NCBI RefSeq assembly: GCF_022201045.2
Contig: NC_068562.1
Location: forward strand, 5,996,001-6,060,000
Origin: Citrus sinensis
Taxonomy: Eukaryota > Streptophyta > Magnoliopsida > Sapindales > Rutaceae
Length of the DNA: 64,000 nucleotides
Reading direction: 5' to 3'
Within the stretch, counting starts at the first letter, position 1. Each line of letters opens with the position of its first letter. Below, in pieces: positions 36,041-48,749 of this stretch. A program made the position numbers and the translations under genes. The notes beneath the pieces are model-generated. The model was given only the letters and a program-made list of their open reading frames with translations. It was not told the DNA's origin and searched no databases.

Positions 36041-37093
36041 ATGGGTAAGAAAAAGCTAAAAGTTGTTGAGGAAGCCAGTCCTGATATCGATTTAAAGTCC
36101 ATTATTCGTGACCATGCGCTGTTCTTTGACAAGTTGGTTGAGCTTGTCCCGGCAAGGTTTTATCTACCAGTTGATGATAAAGAGAAGCCATGGTTTCAAG
36201 GCCTCAGCAAGAAAGAAAAAGCTTCAGTGAAGAAGGAAGTGAGAGAAAATATCAAGAAAGCTCGGAGAGATCGGTTGGATCCTGAGAAGTCTAATATAAC
36301 AACACTTGATTTGTTGAAGCAAAACTTGGAAAAGGAAAGATCACACGAGGAGAGTGACGATGAGGAAACGGAGAATAAACCTGTGATGTCTGGTTTTGAA
36401 GGTGATGATCGATCAGTGACATATGAAGAACTCCGGCAAAGACTTAAAAAGAAGATTGAAGAGCTTCGAGCTGGTCGAAATGCTGATAGTTCAGATAAAC
36501 CAAAGAAGAGGAATGAGAAGAGTGACAAGAAGGGAATTCAGCAGAAGAAACGCAAGAGAGAATCCGGAACTGAAGAAAGGAAATCTACCACTAACAATTC
36601 TTCAGATAATGTGGAGGAGGATATAGCAGAGGCGTCGAATAAACTTGCGTTTACTCATGTTAAAATTGGAGATGACGTAAAACATGTTAAGAAGAAGAGG
36701 AAGAAGCCTTCCAAGTTCGAGGAGCTTGAAAAGGCAAAAAAACTGGAGGAAGCAAAGAAAGATCCTGAGAAAGGAGAGATGATTGCGACGAAGCATTCAT
36801 GGCAAACAGCCACCAGTAGAGCTGCAGGAATTAAGGTGCATGACAATCCAAAACTGTTGAAACAGAGCATACAGAAGGATAAAAGGAAGCATCAGAAGAA
36901 TGCTGGGAAGTGGAAGGAGAGGACTGAAGCCAGAGAGAGGATGAAAGCTGAGAAACAGCAGAAGCGATCGGCAAATATTTCTGAGAGGATTCACCAAAAG
37001 AAGATGCGACGTATCGAGAAAAGAGAGAAAAAGCTCTTGCGACCAGGATTTGAAGGTCGCAAGGATGGGTATATTAATGCTGATGCTGCTTAA
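36041..37093 (+). CDS. SURF6/Rrp14-like ribosome biogenesis protein
   Basis: One coding exon encodes 350 residues, very rich in Lys, Glu and Arg. The C-terminal half is the SURF6 domain: FTHVKIGDD, a basic KKKRKKPSKFEELEKAKK stretch, then SWQTATSRAAGIKVHDNPKLLKQSI and a long basic helix ending RPGFEGRKDGYIN. The N-terminal part matches the family's conserved region (FFDKLVELVPARFYLP). The protein should act in the nucleolus in pre-rRNA processing and 60S/40S assembly. The coding exon begins exactly at the ATG after a leader intron (35605-36040). Multiple lysine clusters serve as nuclear and nucleolar signals. Confidence 0.93.
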   Translation: MGKKKLKVVEEASPDIDLKSIIRDHALFFDKLVELVPARFYLPVDDKEKPWFQGLSKKEKASVKKEVRENIKKARRDRLDPEKSNITTLDLLKQNLEKERSHEESDDEETENKPVMSGFEGDDRSVTYEELRQRLKKKIEELRAGRNADSSDKPKKRNEKSDKKGIQQKKRKRESGTEERKSTTNNSSDNVEEDIAEASNKLAFTHVKIGDDVKHVKKKRKKPSKFEELEKAKKLEEAKKDPEKGEMIATKHSWQTATSRAAGIKVHDNPKLLKQSIQKDKRKHQKNAGKWKERTEARERMKAEKQQKRSANISERIHQKKMRRIEKREKKLLRPGFEGRKDGYINADAA

Positions 37094-39036
37094 AGTGCAT
37101 TGTGTTTATTTTGATTTTACTGGAGTTCTGCATAAACAATTATGTCAAAATGCAAGGGAAGATTCTTTAAGATTTCCTGTTTTCATTAAGTACCCCTTCA
37201 TTTTTTTTTCTCTCTATTTATTATTGTATCTGAAGAAGAAGCTGAATTTTGGTTGATGCAAAGTGAATGGTTTTTCCTGTATCAGATAGCAGTCTTTGCC
37301 TTCCCAAAGTAAAATCTCATGTCATTTTTCTGTTTCTGAGATTGTATGATTCTGACGATGTATTTACAAATCGATGCTCTGATCTATGGCATTTACATGT
37401 AAAACTTTAATTGACAAAGAATTGCAGAAATTCGATTGCTTTTAGTTGACTGTATTTGATGCCATAAATGTTTGTTTTAGAATGAAGCATATTGTGTTTC
37501 TTTTTTTGGTATAAAAGGGCGGTGGATGTGGCTGGACAATTGCTGATAGGAAAAACATTGTTTCCATGAAATCTACATTATTTGGATTAATGCCTTGTTC
37601 GGTATTGATATATTATCATAGTTGTCGTGAAAAAAAAATCATAACTATAAAATAGAAGTTAATAGTATATAGTAAATATGACTTAAAACTGTCTAATTTC
37701 ACTGTACCGGTATGAAATTTCGAAAGCGAAGACTCGACTCGCACATCTACGAGCAAATCCCTCGTTTAACCAGCTCACTAAATGATTTTTATTGCTCCAA
37801 CAAAAGTGACTAGAAGATTTAAGCAAATGTAAAGATACAATTTTAAACTCCGTTTGGAATTGAGGTGCTGTAACTTTTAAGTTACAATTGCTGTGAAAAA
37901 AAAAATTGTAATTATTAAAAAAAAGTTAATAATATTTAGTAAATATAAATTTTAAATAAATAAAAAATTATATAATATAGTTTACAAACTACAGCAGCTG
38001 ATATTTACCAAACACTTTAGTATTATATCTAAACTACAGCTGACCAATGTCAATCCCAATCGTATCCTTAATCATCAAATCACACTCGACTCTAATGTAT
38101 GATAATCACTGTCGGATTCACGTAATACATAGTGCGGCACCAAATTGCAGCAGTGGCTCTAACTCCTTGACAATACGGCTCCATATAATTAGCATAAGTG
38201 CCTGGTGCCTCTGGTCGAGGGATAATAAAAATTTTAGGATTGGATTATTTTTCCAATTTTAATCCAATTTCGTGTTTGGTGACATATATTAAAAAAAGAA
38301 GAAAAAGAAGAAGAGTTATGACGAATGGGCATAGCTACATTTTTTTGTCACTAATTAAAATAGATTACAATTATTAATTTTAACTTAAAATCAAAATAAT
38401 AACATTTATGTTTAATTGATAACATTGAAAAACATTAGCCTGGTAAATTTTGTTATGTACCAAGTTACAGTGGAGAAAGGGAATTTGAAAGAAACAATTT
38501 GCTGAAAGTTGGTTTGAAGGTTGTTAATACGGTAACATAACAATGATCTATAGCCTGATAAGCAAGCCCGAGTGGATAATACCATCAAACCAGCATAAAA
38601 TAATAATAGAAAAATTTGTCGACATTTTGGTCAACTCCACAGAATAACTAACCTAAGGAAATTAGTAAAGTTGATAACCTACTAAACTATCACAACAAAA
38701 AATTAAATATTGTTCTCAGCAGGAACCATAAACTCATACTGGTTCCATCAATATCAAATGGCAACAAACGAGTTGATCTCTGTTGACACACCCATCTCCA
38801 TTCTAATTATAATCCACAAATGGCAATAAAGAGTAGAAGAAAAAAAAAATTGAGAAAGAAAAAAGAACATTTGAATTCTACAACTCTATTCACATAAACA
38901 AATCCAGTTTCAGTTTTGTATGTTGATACATCTAAGACAGACCTCTGCACAACTCGCTGCAGGCAAATTGCATCAGCAAATAGCAGATCACTTTCTTCTT
39001 TGAATGATCCATCTACTGTTTTCCATGCTTATCAGC
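37094..39036. other. Spacer between convergent SURF6 and SFT2-like genes
   Basis: It holds the 3' UTRs of two convergent genes and AT-rich DNA. A segment at about 37847-38025 has weak inverted ends (GTTTGGAATTGAGGTGCTG against CAGCAGCTGATATTTACC with CAAAC) and may be a decayed hAT-like MITE. A similar motif set recurs at about 37590-37690 and 4035-4130. No coding region is supportable; a short open frame at 38047 is chance. Confidence 0.45.
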
Positions 39037-41344
39037 CTAAAATTCAGTGTCGAAGCAAGCTAACATGATCTTGGAAACCATGGACCTTGCAAATGGGATA
39101 TAGCTCAAGCTATACCTATATTGTACAGAGACAATTAGAAGAACACAAGAAGTAAGCAAATCGGGATGCAATAATGTACATGTGAGGAATCAATAAAATG
39201 GACAACAGGACAAGGACTATCATTTTCCATATCCATATAAGTGGAATCAATTCTTTTACAAGCAACACACATCTAATAGTGATTCAATAAAGCAGTACAG
39301 ACAAAACAAGTGATTCTAAAGAATGGTCCGGCTACGGTGCAACTGTGGTACCGTGCCACAGTTGCATCCAGCCGTTGGATTCACTTAGATGGGTGGGTCT
39401 ATTGGGATCCAACGGCTGGGTGCAACTGTGGTACGATACCACAGTTGCACCACAGTTTTTCCCTCTAAAGAATTACAGCATAAAACAGAACCTTCAATTC
39501 CCTAGACAATGAAAACTGTACCATGAAACAGAAACATTAGTTATAGCCAGAGCATTAAGGTTAATATATTTTAGTCCATTGTAGATACACATAAATATAC
39601 ATAAATAGTGTATATCACTATGGGAATAGCATGAGTAATATGAAAGATGAATCATTCAAAGTGAATTAATCTAAAGGTCGACAAGTTGTTGCAATTTGTA
39701 TAAGATAAAAGGGTACACACACCCCTTTAAGAATGATCATTTCAAAATTTCAACAAATCAACTAATTTATGAATGATGTTTGCATTGTGGACTACAGGGG
39801 CATGAATTCATCAGTCAAATTTGCATGTTAAAATGCTAAAGAATGAAACATAATCATTTCAATTCGTGTAAGGTCTAAAATTTTGTATTAGTGGATGAGA
39901 CTAAGAAGCAGATGTGCAAATGAAAGAGTACAAAAGTGATAAGGTATACCAAATTAGTGCTCCGAACTCTAAAATCAGCGCCAAAAGTGTTAATAACTTG
40001 TTATGAACCTGCTCAATGCAATCAATGAAAGATCAAATTAAATCCCCAACTGATGTTATTGCTCAGTCTAAAGATATATTCCGTACATTGGAATTTAATT
40101 ATTTAAAAAAAAAAGAAAGGAAGAGAAACAACAAGAAGATTGCAACTTACATAGAGAGCAGAAAACAGGGCAATAATCATACTTGCAATATATATAGCTG
40201 TTGCGTAAATACGAGCAGGATCAAGCATCATTGTCACTTGTCGTTTTGGGCCTATGAGGAATGCTGTGCTGCCATTAAAAAGAACAGGGGGAAAAAACCA
40301 GCTTAACGTCCGAAAGAAAGGCTGGATAGCAGGACAAATTATGAAAAGTACCACAACGTTTTCCAGTGACTTGAGAAATTATAACAGATTTTGTGAATGA
40401 AAATGCCTGACTAAATGAGGAAAGAAACAAGCATTTTGAACCAGTTTCACAAAATATAACTTACCATGTTATTTTAACTCGAAGAAACTAATTTACTAAA
40501 AGAACAATTTTACTTAGAGAAATGCAAGAAGGAGAAGAAAGTTATCATAAGAAAGTTAATACATAGTAAAGATGGTAAAGTGACGACAACAGGAAAGGAA
40601 GACTAAATACAGATAAGACAGAAATAAGATTTCTAAACACCCAGATTGTAGCATCCTAGGATGTTAAAATACAGCATTGGCCACTCAAATCAGAAATGTA
40701 CTATTTGCAAGGATTCCTATTCTGGAAACATAGAAAAAAAAAGAAAATTTCATTCACCTCTGCATATTTTCAATGTAAACTGCCACCAAGATGGCATAAC
40801 ACATACCCACATGTGCAGACATTTTTTGGTTAGCCCTATCACCATAGACAATATAATACCAGAATTCAGACACAAACCTTCCGAGTGAAAGCAAATTCCC
40901 AAATGTGAATGTGATTCCGAACTTGATTGGATTAAAGAAAACAAGTAATGACTGCCATGAAAAAGGAAAAGATCAAAATAGTCAGTAATATTAAAAGCCG
41001 CCAGATTTATTCAAGCCAAGACCAGTAAGAAACTAGTAACCTAACAAATCAAAATATAAAATCATGTTAACTCTACCTCCATGGTGAAATATTTACATCT
41101 GAAAATTCATATTTATCTTGTAATCCATAGGAATGGAAGATGGTTAACAAACCAATTGAGTCAGTCAGATACGTTAAAAAGGGTGTCCAAAGTATGCACT
41201 TAGCCATTAAGACATGTGGGCTGTGGCTAAAATTTCATAAACATGTCAAAGTACTGTGGCTGAACACTCAAGGACATGAATCAATGTCCAGGATAATAAA
41301 GTCGGCGTTGGTTTTCTTGAAAGCACCTAATGGAAAATCCTAAC

Positions 41345-41379
<35 letters not shown>

Positions 41380-42333
41380 CCCCCCTCCTCCTCCTACGAA
41401 AATGCAAAATTCTGAATTTAATAACGGATGAAGAACACACCTTTTGATATAAAGTCCTATACCATTTAACAGATGTAAAAAGGTTACATGCAGACCCATC
41501 AGAAAGTAGTTAGAAATTTACACCACATGCTTACATCATTAAGAAACATTTTTCAATACTGATAAAATAACAGACTATTAATCTTAGATTCTTAGATAAT
41601 GAAATTCAGAGACAGATATTTTGTTCAGTCATTTATCAGAACAGACAGATGACATCACCATCACCTCAATGGAAATTATACTGAACACATAAAAAAGAAG
41701 AGCTCTAATGCTGAGGCTAAACTTACCAATAGTGTACAGAATATGCCGACAGAGAAGCAGATAGCGAAACCATACAACCTCTATTAAAAGTGAGGAAAGA
41801 GAATTGTTAATGACAAACAAATACAATACATACATTTGATCGTAAAAATCAATAGGTAAAAAGATTCACAAGCATATCTTTCGATCTAAAAGAATATCAA
41901 AACATAGAATCAGTACAGAAAAGCCAAAGCCGACGTCACGCACGGCAGCATGAATTCCTAAATCTAATCAAGTAACAGTCAGTCCATTCCAAATATGAAC
42001 TTAAATTAAATGCATATCTATCTAACAAGATATGAATATGATGATTTAATTCTAAATTTTTCAGTTAAGAGAGATTAATAAATAATTCATCTATCAAAGA
42101 GCTTTAAGCAACTTCAGAGCTCACAGGTTAGCAGTTAAGTGCAGAAGCTAATTACAAATTTTTTTTAAAAAAAAGAAAAGCTGCACCTGCTTAGTGGTTA
42201 AAGTGCATTGGCGATTGAAGTCTTCGATGAAAGCGAAAGAGTTACTGTCGTTTTCTACGGCTGATTCTTCGTCTTCAACATCCATTCCAACTAGCATCTT
42301 CATTTTCTCAAACGCATGATTCATCTTCTCCAT
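39037..42333 (-). CDS. SFT2-like vesicle transport membrane protein
   Basis: Six exons, 42187-42333, 41727-41780, 40878-40951, 40151-40268, 39950-40008 and 39037-39115, encode 176 residues, the usual SFT2 length. The cytosolic N-terminus (MEKMNHAFEKMKMLVGMD, then an acidic stretch) is followed by four predicted membrane helices: LYGFAICFSVGIFCTLL, SLLVFFNPIKFG..TFGNLLSLG, IYATAIYIASMIIALFSALY and LLTLLALILEFGALIWYSLSYIPF. The conserved GPKRQVTMMLDPAR loop is intact. Yeast Sft2 works with Got1 in transport to the Golgi, and a Golgi/endosome role is inferred here. The ATG at 42333 is the first ATG in the exon; the open frame before it has only a GTG. Confidence 0.93.
39325..39463. mobile_element. 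139-bp palindromic MITE with 10-bp target duplication
   Basis: The target duplication TCTAAAGAAT occurs at 39315-39324 and 39464-39473. The element is almost one long palindrome. Its arms share GGTGCAACTGTGGTA, CCACAGTTGCA and CCAGCCGTTGGAT, with a short loop at about 39379-39396. A 9-10 bp duplication points to the Mutator group. It lies in the last intron of the SFT2-like gene and would fold into a strong hairpin in the pre-mRNA. Confidence 0.85.
41346..41385. repeat. Poly-C tract (33 C, then G, then 6 C)
   Basis: An uninterrupted run of 33 C residues (41346-41378) is followed by one G and six more C, then CTC repeats. It lies in the intron between exons 41727-41780 and 40878-40951 of the minus-strand SFT2-like gene, so the transcript carries a 33-nt G run. 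Confidence 0.8.
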
Positions 42334-43592
42334 TTTCACTTTCTCTATTTTTAGCTGGATCCGTGATAACTCAATGTCAATTTGTTGCTATTGGTAATGC
42401 TCACTTCTGATTTACGGCAAATTCTACAAATTGAAAGCAACGAAGCACCTGCTGCTGCTGCTAATTAGAATTTAGAAAGATGATATCGACGGATGGATGG
42501 AATATCAAAAATTAAAAATTATCGAATTGTTCATAATTGGATGCTCTACAGGACCTTCTTAAAGAAACTACTAACCGTACCCCATTACCTTCCGTAAGAA
42601 ACTCCTAACAGCACCCCAAACTACATTTTAGTAAAGTTCAGGTGTGGGCCTTTTGACACCCTCCTAAAATTCCGTATAAATCCCCTCGTCAATTAAAATT
42701 CTAAAAATAATCAAAGATAATTTTTTTTTTATTTTGAAATAAAATTCAACTAAATATTTAAGTGCATTATTTTTTTAACAATTTCTTACATCCATCCCAT
42801 TTCATAACTTATATTTATATTTTAAATTTCATTGAATTTTTTTTTGAAAAATTTTAAGAATTAAGAATTATAGAGATAGAAATTATGTAACAAGAAGAAA
42901 ATAATTTAAAATTTTAGAATTTGTATACATTTATTAATAAATAATTAAAAGAGATACTCTTTATAAGATTAATTTTTAATGATAAGATGATTGATTTTAA
43001 TTTAGAGGTTAATATTTTATAAATTAAGATGGATAGTTTCGGAAGTAGAATTAAAAAAAAAATTGTTATAAGAATTTTTTCTAAGGGTGTTAAAAGCTCC
43101 GCTCTAGAAAAAATTTCTTGGGTTAGGAAATATTGCGGAGTGCGGACTCACACAATATAAACCCAATTTCTTAGGCTTAGGTTACCGGATCAGATTCAGT
43201 TAAAAAATATATTACATTAAAATTTTCAGTTAAAAAAGAAATTACATAAATTGTGGGATTACTATAACTTCATAATTTATAATTTTATCAAATATCCTAT
43301 TGCTTGAAATTGTTTCACATATACTTTAATATAGTACATAACTATTATATATATAAAGTATAAACAATGGTAAACAAACAGCTTATAACAACAAAGAATC
43401 CACCAAATCATCAAGACTTTGATAAACATTCACAATTTTGCTCAACTGCATGTCTACAAGAAATAGAAAGCATTACTTATTGTTACATTATACAACTAGT
43501 AGCAACAAAGTGCATCCCACAAACACCATCGATCGAGTACATAAATTAATTATAACACTCTCAAGCATCACAAATTGATGTTCCCATAATTT
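42334..43592. other. Spacer between the SFT2-like gene and the peroxidase gene
   Basis: 42334-42480 is the probable SFT2 leader and promoter. The rest is AT-rich, with loosely inverted words around 42640-42660 (TTTTGACACCCTCC) and 43085-43110 (AGGGTGTTAAAAGC). These might be the ends of an old element, but I could not define it. There is no coding region. Confidence 0.45.
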
Positions 43593-45280
43593 TCAATTTA
43601 TTTTGCGACAATTGTGTCTAACTTCTCCTTTGCCGCCTTCCTTCACATCAACCATGCCCATCTTCACCATGGCCTGCTGGAAGTCCAAGAAAAACATAGC
43701 CTGGTTCATGGCATAACCGTTGACAGCTGCTCTGGTTTTCGCATTCGTCAACAGTGTTTGGTCCGAAAACAGAACCCCCGCTTTTCTGATCAGTGCATTG
43801 AAGTAGAGATTGTCGAAATCGTTTCTGGTGGCGTCGAAGGGTTGCTCCGCGTTGTCCCCGGCGCTGCAAGTCTTTGATAACGTCTTTGCGAAGTCGGAAT
43901 CCAAGGTTGGGTCAACGCCGGTCAACCGACTTTTGAATGATGAACATCTGGCCACCCCTATCGTGTGCGCCCCTGCCTCACCATCAAGTCTACTAGTGTT
44001 ACACACACGAGTTAGACAATTAACTTCCCTTATTTGTTAACTCAAATTGAATGTGAATTTCATTGTTGAGAATTTTAGGTCGTATTTCATTTGGTGGGTG
44101 GTTGCCATTTCTATTTCGGACATCCCACAAATTCTCTTTTTGAAAAAAAAGAAAAAAATAATAATATGTATCGATTACTTGTTTAACGTTATTAGTTATA
44201 CTTTATAATTAATATATTTTAATATAACCCCTATATGCAGTACGGGTTGAGATTTATTATCAAATCGAATAACACGAAACATATAGTGGTGCAGTACTGC
44301 TAAATCATTCATTCAAATTCATCGAATCATTGTCATATTGGTGTCATTTAGTGAAACTATTTTTTTATCAATTGACGTGTTAATGACAATTACCTGATAA
44401 AGCAACCATTTCTTGAGCAGTGAAGCCACGCTGGCCAAAGGCTCTAATGAGCTCTGATGCGTTGAAGGTGGGAAAGGGTAGATTGATCGTGTCCTCTATT
44501 TTCGATCTCCTTCCATCCTTTCTTCCTTTTGGTATGTCGTATATTGGACCCCCGGCCTGTTCACATACCATTTGTAACCTATAAATATTTGGAAATGTAT
44601 TCTACAATATTTGCAATGATGTAACAGTAACACTAGTAATATAAACTGATGTGACAAAGTTGTATATGTATGATTGTTAAGGCCGATAGTTATATATATA
44701 TGATATGTTATTGCGACATTAGAGGCTTAATCAATTTCATTACCCAAAAAATAGCATCTCTAGCAGCCATAGCAATGATATCGGCACATGAAACGACGCC
44801 TGGACAATGCTCTTCAAGCTGATTTTTAGCATCATCTATAACTTCATAGCCCCGCAGGCTCAAATTGCCGGGAGAGTCCTTTTCTGCTTTGTTGTCCTGC
44901 GTTGAGTCAATCAGAACTGACCCGTCACACCCCTTAAAAAGGAAAAAAAAACAAAGCATTAGTTTCTTTCGTATGATATCAAATAAATAAATAAAGAAAG
45001 GACCAAACTGAAAAAAAAAATATTAGAGGACCTCAATGAAACAGTCATGGAAATGCATTCTAACAAGGGCAGCAGCAAGAGTGGGATCATCGTCGAGAGC
45101 CCTGTCGACAGCATTTGTCACAATTTGTTCACCAAATGGGCAAGTCATGATGTAGTAATCCATTCGAAGTCCATCAACTCCGAACCTAAAACCACTTGCT
45201 ATCACTTCCATGAACAAAAAAACACTAAGCAACTTGGCCATTACTAATTTTGCCAAACTCATACGAGACTTCAACAACAT
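43593..45280 (-). CDS. Class III secretory peroxidase
   Basis: Four exons, 45032-45280, 44744-44932, 44394-44556 and 43593-43972, encode 326 residues, the classical class III peroxidase layout. An N-terminal signal peptide precedes [13 protein letters not shown]. The distal haem motif RMHFHDCF is present, then GCDGSVLID with its calcium site, [14 protein letters not shown], and the proximal histidine in [10 protein letters not shown]. The cysteines that form the four usual disulfides appear to be present. It should be a secreted haem enzyme using H2O2 on phenolics in the cell wall or vacuole. The first ATG after the putative TATA box is at 45280; an internal ATG at 45262 could also serve. The product appears intact. 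Confidence 0.95.
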
Positions 45281-45433
45281 ATTGACAAATATTATATTAT
45301 AGAACAAAACAAAAATATATAAATAAGCTGGAATTGAATGGCTGTATATATGTATGTGTGGGTGTGTGAAGTGAGCAGGTGATGATATGGGGGAGCTATA
45401 AATTAATTCGGAGATAGTGTGGCGAAGAGTGTG

Positions 45434-45441
45434 TATTTATA
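45434..45441 (-). promoter_or_regulatory. Probable TATA box of the peroxidase gene
   Basis: TATAAATA reads on the minus strand about 155 bp before the start codon. Transcription would start near 45,405 and leave a leader of about 125 nt with no upstream ATG. Tissue-specific peroxidase genes commonly have TATA promoters. Confidence 0.6.
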
Positions 45442-48429
45442 AATGCTAATGATTATATATTGAGAAGAAATGGAAAGGTTGAATTATTGAGATAGTGGGA
45501 CTGCCGTTTGCTCCACCCAATCTGTAATAATTAATATTATGATAATTATATTAAATTATTAATTTTATGCATGTCAATTACATGTACGAAGACACGTAAC
45601 AAAATTTCACCATTTTTAATTTGTTGACTGTCAAATCCAAGAAGCAGGCAACATCTTGTATTTATAAACACGTAATTTCAATTTTCAAAATAGAAGCCAA
45701 GGTTAAAATTAAACATTTATTAATTGACTGACTTAGTGATGTATAATGATTTGTCTAGAAAATTCCACTAATTAGAGACCTTATTGGTCCACTTGAATGT
45801 CTAGTGGAGAGAAATTAAAAAACTTGGAGACGACGATACGAAAAAAAAAAATTAAATGGTTGACCTCGGGTTCCACTCTCAAGTCATCGTTAAATCTTTA
45901 TATTCTATGGGAACAACACTAGAAAGTAAAAGCAAAATCTTGTTTATCTATGTGAGTGATGAGGGAAAGAAAAAAAAAAAAAAGGCAAAAGCGAGGAAAT
46001 TTGAATTTTAGATTTTAAAAGTGGATATGTGCATATGCATTTCCTCTAGCACGTAATTATGTTTAATAAAATTTTGATATGATTATAATGTTATGTATTT
46101 TGAGTTTCGGATGTAATTTAGGCTTCAGATATCAGAATGAATGAAATATAACAATATTTCATGTCAAAACTTGAGACTACTTGAGAAATGTTGGTAATTT
46201 TGTGTCTTATTATTAGGAGTCTTGTCATATTAAACTTTAAAAATCGAACATAAATTAAATTTCAGCAAAGCTATACTGTTACAGTTCAAAAGTTAAAAAT
46301 GTAGCTGGAGGCTTGTAGCTAAAAACACATTATCCTGTAAACTACAATCACTACTCCAAAATTGTCAGCAATTACTTGCACAATGTAATTATTAATGCTT
46401 AGACACAGATTTAACTACAAATAAATTGATCATTGATAATGAAGAAACTTCCAACAAAAACTTCTTTTTTTTTCTTTTTTCGCCCCGACAGATGTTGAGT
46501 TTATTTACCTACGGTAATACAATAATATGGCAAACCTAAGTGCGTGTTTGGTTGGAAGAAATGGTAGGAGAGGATACGAATAGAAAGAAAAAAGGAAGAG
46601 AGAAAATAAGTGAAAAAGAGTGTCAATCTCATTTTCATTATTTGGTTAGACATAGAATTCATTTTTTTCTCATTTTTTTCTTTCCCCTCTCCTACTTCCC
46701 TCTCCTCTCCTTATATTTCTTCAAACCAAACATACCATAAGTTACATTACATATAACTTTGGGGGATCCCAATAATATTAGGATAGCTTACGACTTTTAT
46801 TTTCCCTTTTTTATATTTAAAAAAAAAAAAAAGGTAAACGCAATGCAATGCAGCTGGTTTCCATAAGAAATTTGGAAACCTACTTTGAGTTTTGTCTTTT
46901 ATGGTGGAAGTGGGGAACTAAGTTAAGTCGTAAAAAAAGTTTTATGTTACGCGTGCAATTCCATTTCTTGTATACTTTATATGATGAATTGATGAGTGCT
47001 TCGAACGCGTATGTATGGCAGCACCACATGTTTCCGTGGAGCGTATCATCATTACATGAGTGCTTTGTACACGTTCAACTTGAATGAGATTAACAATATG
47101 CTTTTATTTTTTTAAAAAAATATTAACATTTCAAACATAGAAACGTGTTCAGTGAACTGTTATTAGCAATCATGGTTCATATTAAGGTCAATGATAAGTT
47201 AAAAGATTAAAAAAAAGAGTACCGATGTATTTTATTCTGTGGTATTTCTAAATATGTATTTTTATGTCTTTAGTGCATATTTTGTTTACGTAAATGAAGG
47301 ATTGTATATTTGCTTTTGGTAGAATAACAGTACTAATTGATTATGTATTTATTTATTTTGACTAAATTAAAGTCAAGAACAAACTAAAGAATTAAAAAAA
47401 ATACTCTAATACTCGTAAAATCTATGTTTTTTTATTTTGTTAAATATGTGTTTTACATATTATTTTGTTTATTATTGTTTATTTATTCAGTTACCCTTCA
47501 ATTTTAAATTTATACAGAAAGACATGTTTTTAATTGTATGTGAGAGTTTATTTTAAAATAATTTGTATATCATTATTTGAATTTCTATTGGCCCTCAATA
47601 AATTATATAATATACTAATGATAAATTAATGAAAGAGTGTTTTAGGCTGTTGTTTAAAAAATATACATGAAATAAGTTATTATTTAAATAGTGAGAATAA
47701 AATAGGCTATTGTATCAAGCTTTAAGGATAAAAATGATATTTTTCCTTTTTTTTAAAGTTAATTATGTTCTACATTTAAAGTTTTTATAAATTTCTACAG
47801 ATTTAAGATTCAAGTTAACGTAAGTAAATATGTCGCAGCCAAATCCTTGGATGAATCTATTTTTTATATATTTCATTCTCCGGGACCAATAGGTGATAGC
47901 ATTTTAACTATGTGAAGCCACGAATTGGCTCTGACCACTTACATCAAGTCATCAAGTATTCGACGCGCTCCGAAAGATTTTCCACTTCCTCAAATGATGA
48001 TAGAACATAATCGTTTTTTTTTTTTTTTTTTTTTTTTAATAATGATACGATTAGAAGTCTATTGGTATTTTTATAAAGATCTACTGGGACTCATTTTAAT
48101 CCATTCTATTATATCACAATTATTATTATTTTTTATATTGAGATATATATTCACATTTGTTGGAGACCTATAATTCTCCCCCATTATAAATCTCATCTCT
48201 ACTCACTTGGTTTTCATAAACAAATAAGTGCGATAGGCCGCTCAACCAACAAAACATGCGGCACGTCTTACTAAAATAGACGGTCAACACTCAACAGTTC
48301 TAGGCCGTGAAGAAATGCTCAAGGCTTAAGCAACGCATTTTGACGATGCAGTTATGTTTTGAGCAAGGTTAATAAAACTCATAAGATGACCCAGATTTTA
48401 AATTTGCATTTTTCCATTAACAACAATAA
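45442..48429. other. Gene desert between the peroxidase and PHD genes
   Basis: About 3 kb of AT-rich DNA has no supportable gene. It contains a small MITE (46540-46737) and a T-run at about 48015-48037. The open frames at 46848 and 47925 have no recognisable features. Confidence 0.5.
46540..46737. mobile_element. Small MITE with TAA target duplication
   Basis: The ends are inverted: GTGCGTGTTTGGTTGGAAGA on the left and TCTTCAAACCAAACATACCA on the right. Both are flanked by TAA (46537-46539 and 46738-46740). A 3-bp TAA duplication fits Tourist/PIF-Harbinger-type MITEs. The inside is A-rich then T-rich. Confidence 0.6.
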
Positions 48430-48749
48430 TTAAAAGAAAAAACAAGTAGAGGAACGAAACAGAAGCAACTGCGAATTCTTAAATCCATCAGTTAGTTTTT
48501 TCCCTTTCAATTTATTAGTGTCTACTCTCTCTTCTAGTTGCGCTTGCAGAATACTATAAATCAGACACCAGTTAAAATTTATATACAGAGGGAAGCAAAA
48601 TGCAAAAGCATATACTATTCTGGAAAGAGCGGAGAGAACAACGGCCCGAAACAAATTTGAGCTTGTTTCTTCTTATGTACACAGTCCATTTAGGCCCTAT
48701 GAATCCTCTCCTAGACAAAGAGAGAACACATGTACAGCAGTTAAAATTC

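Noticed and set aside
46540-46740. A 66-codon open frame starting at the MITE edge
   Set aside because: It lies entirely within the small inverted-repeat element and uses a GTG as first codon.
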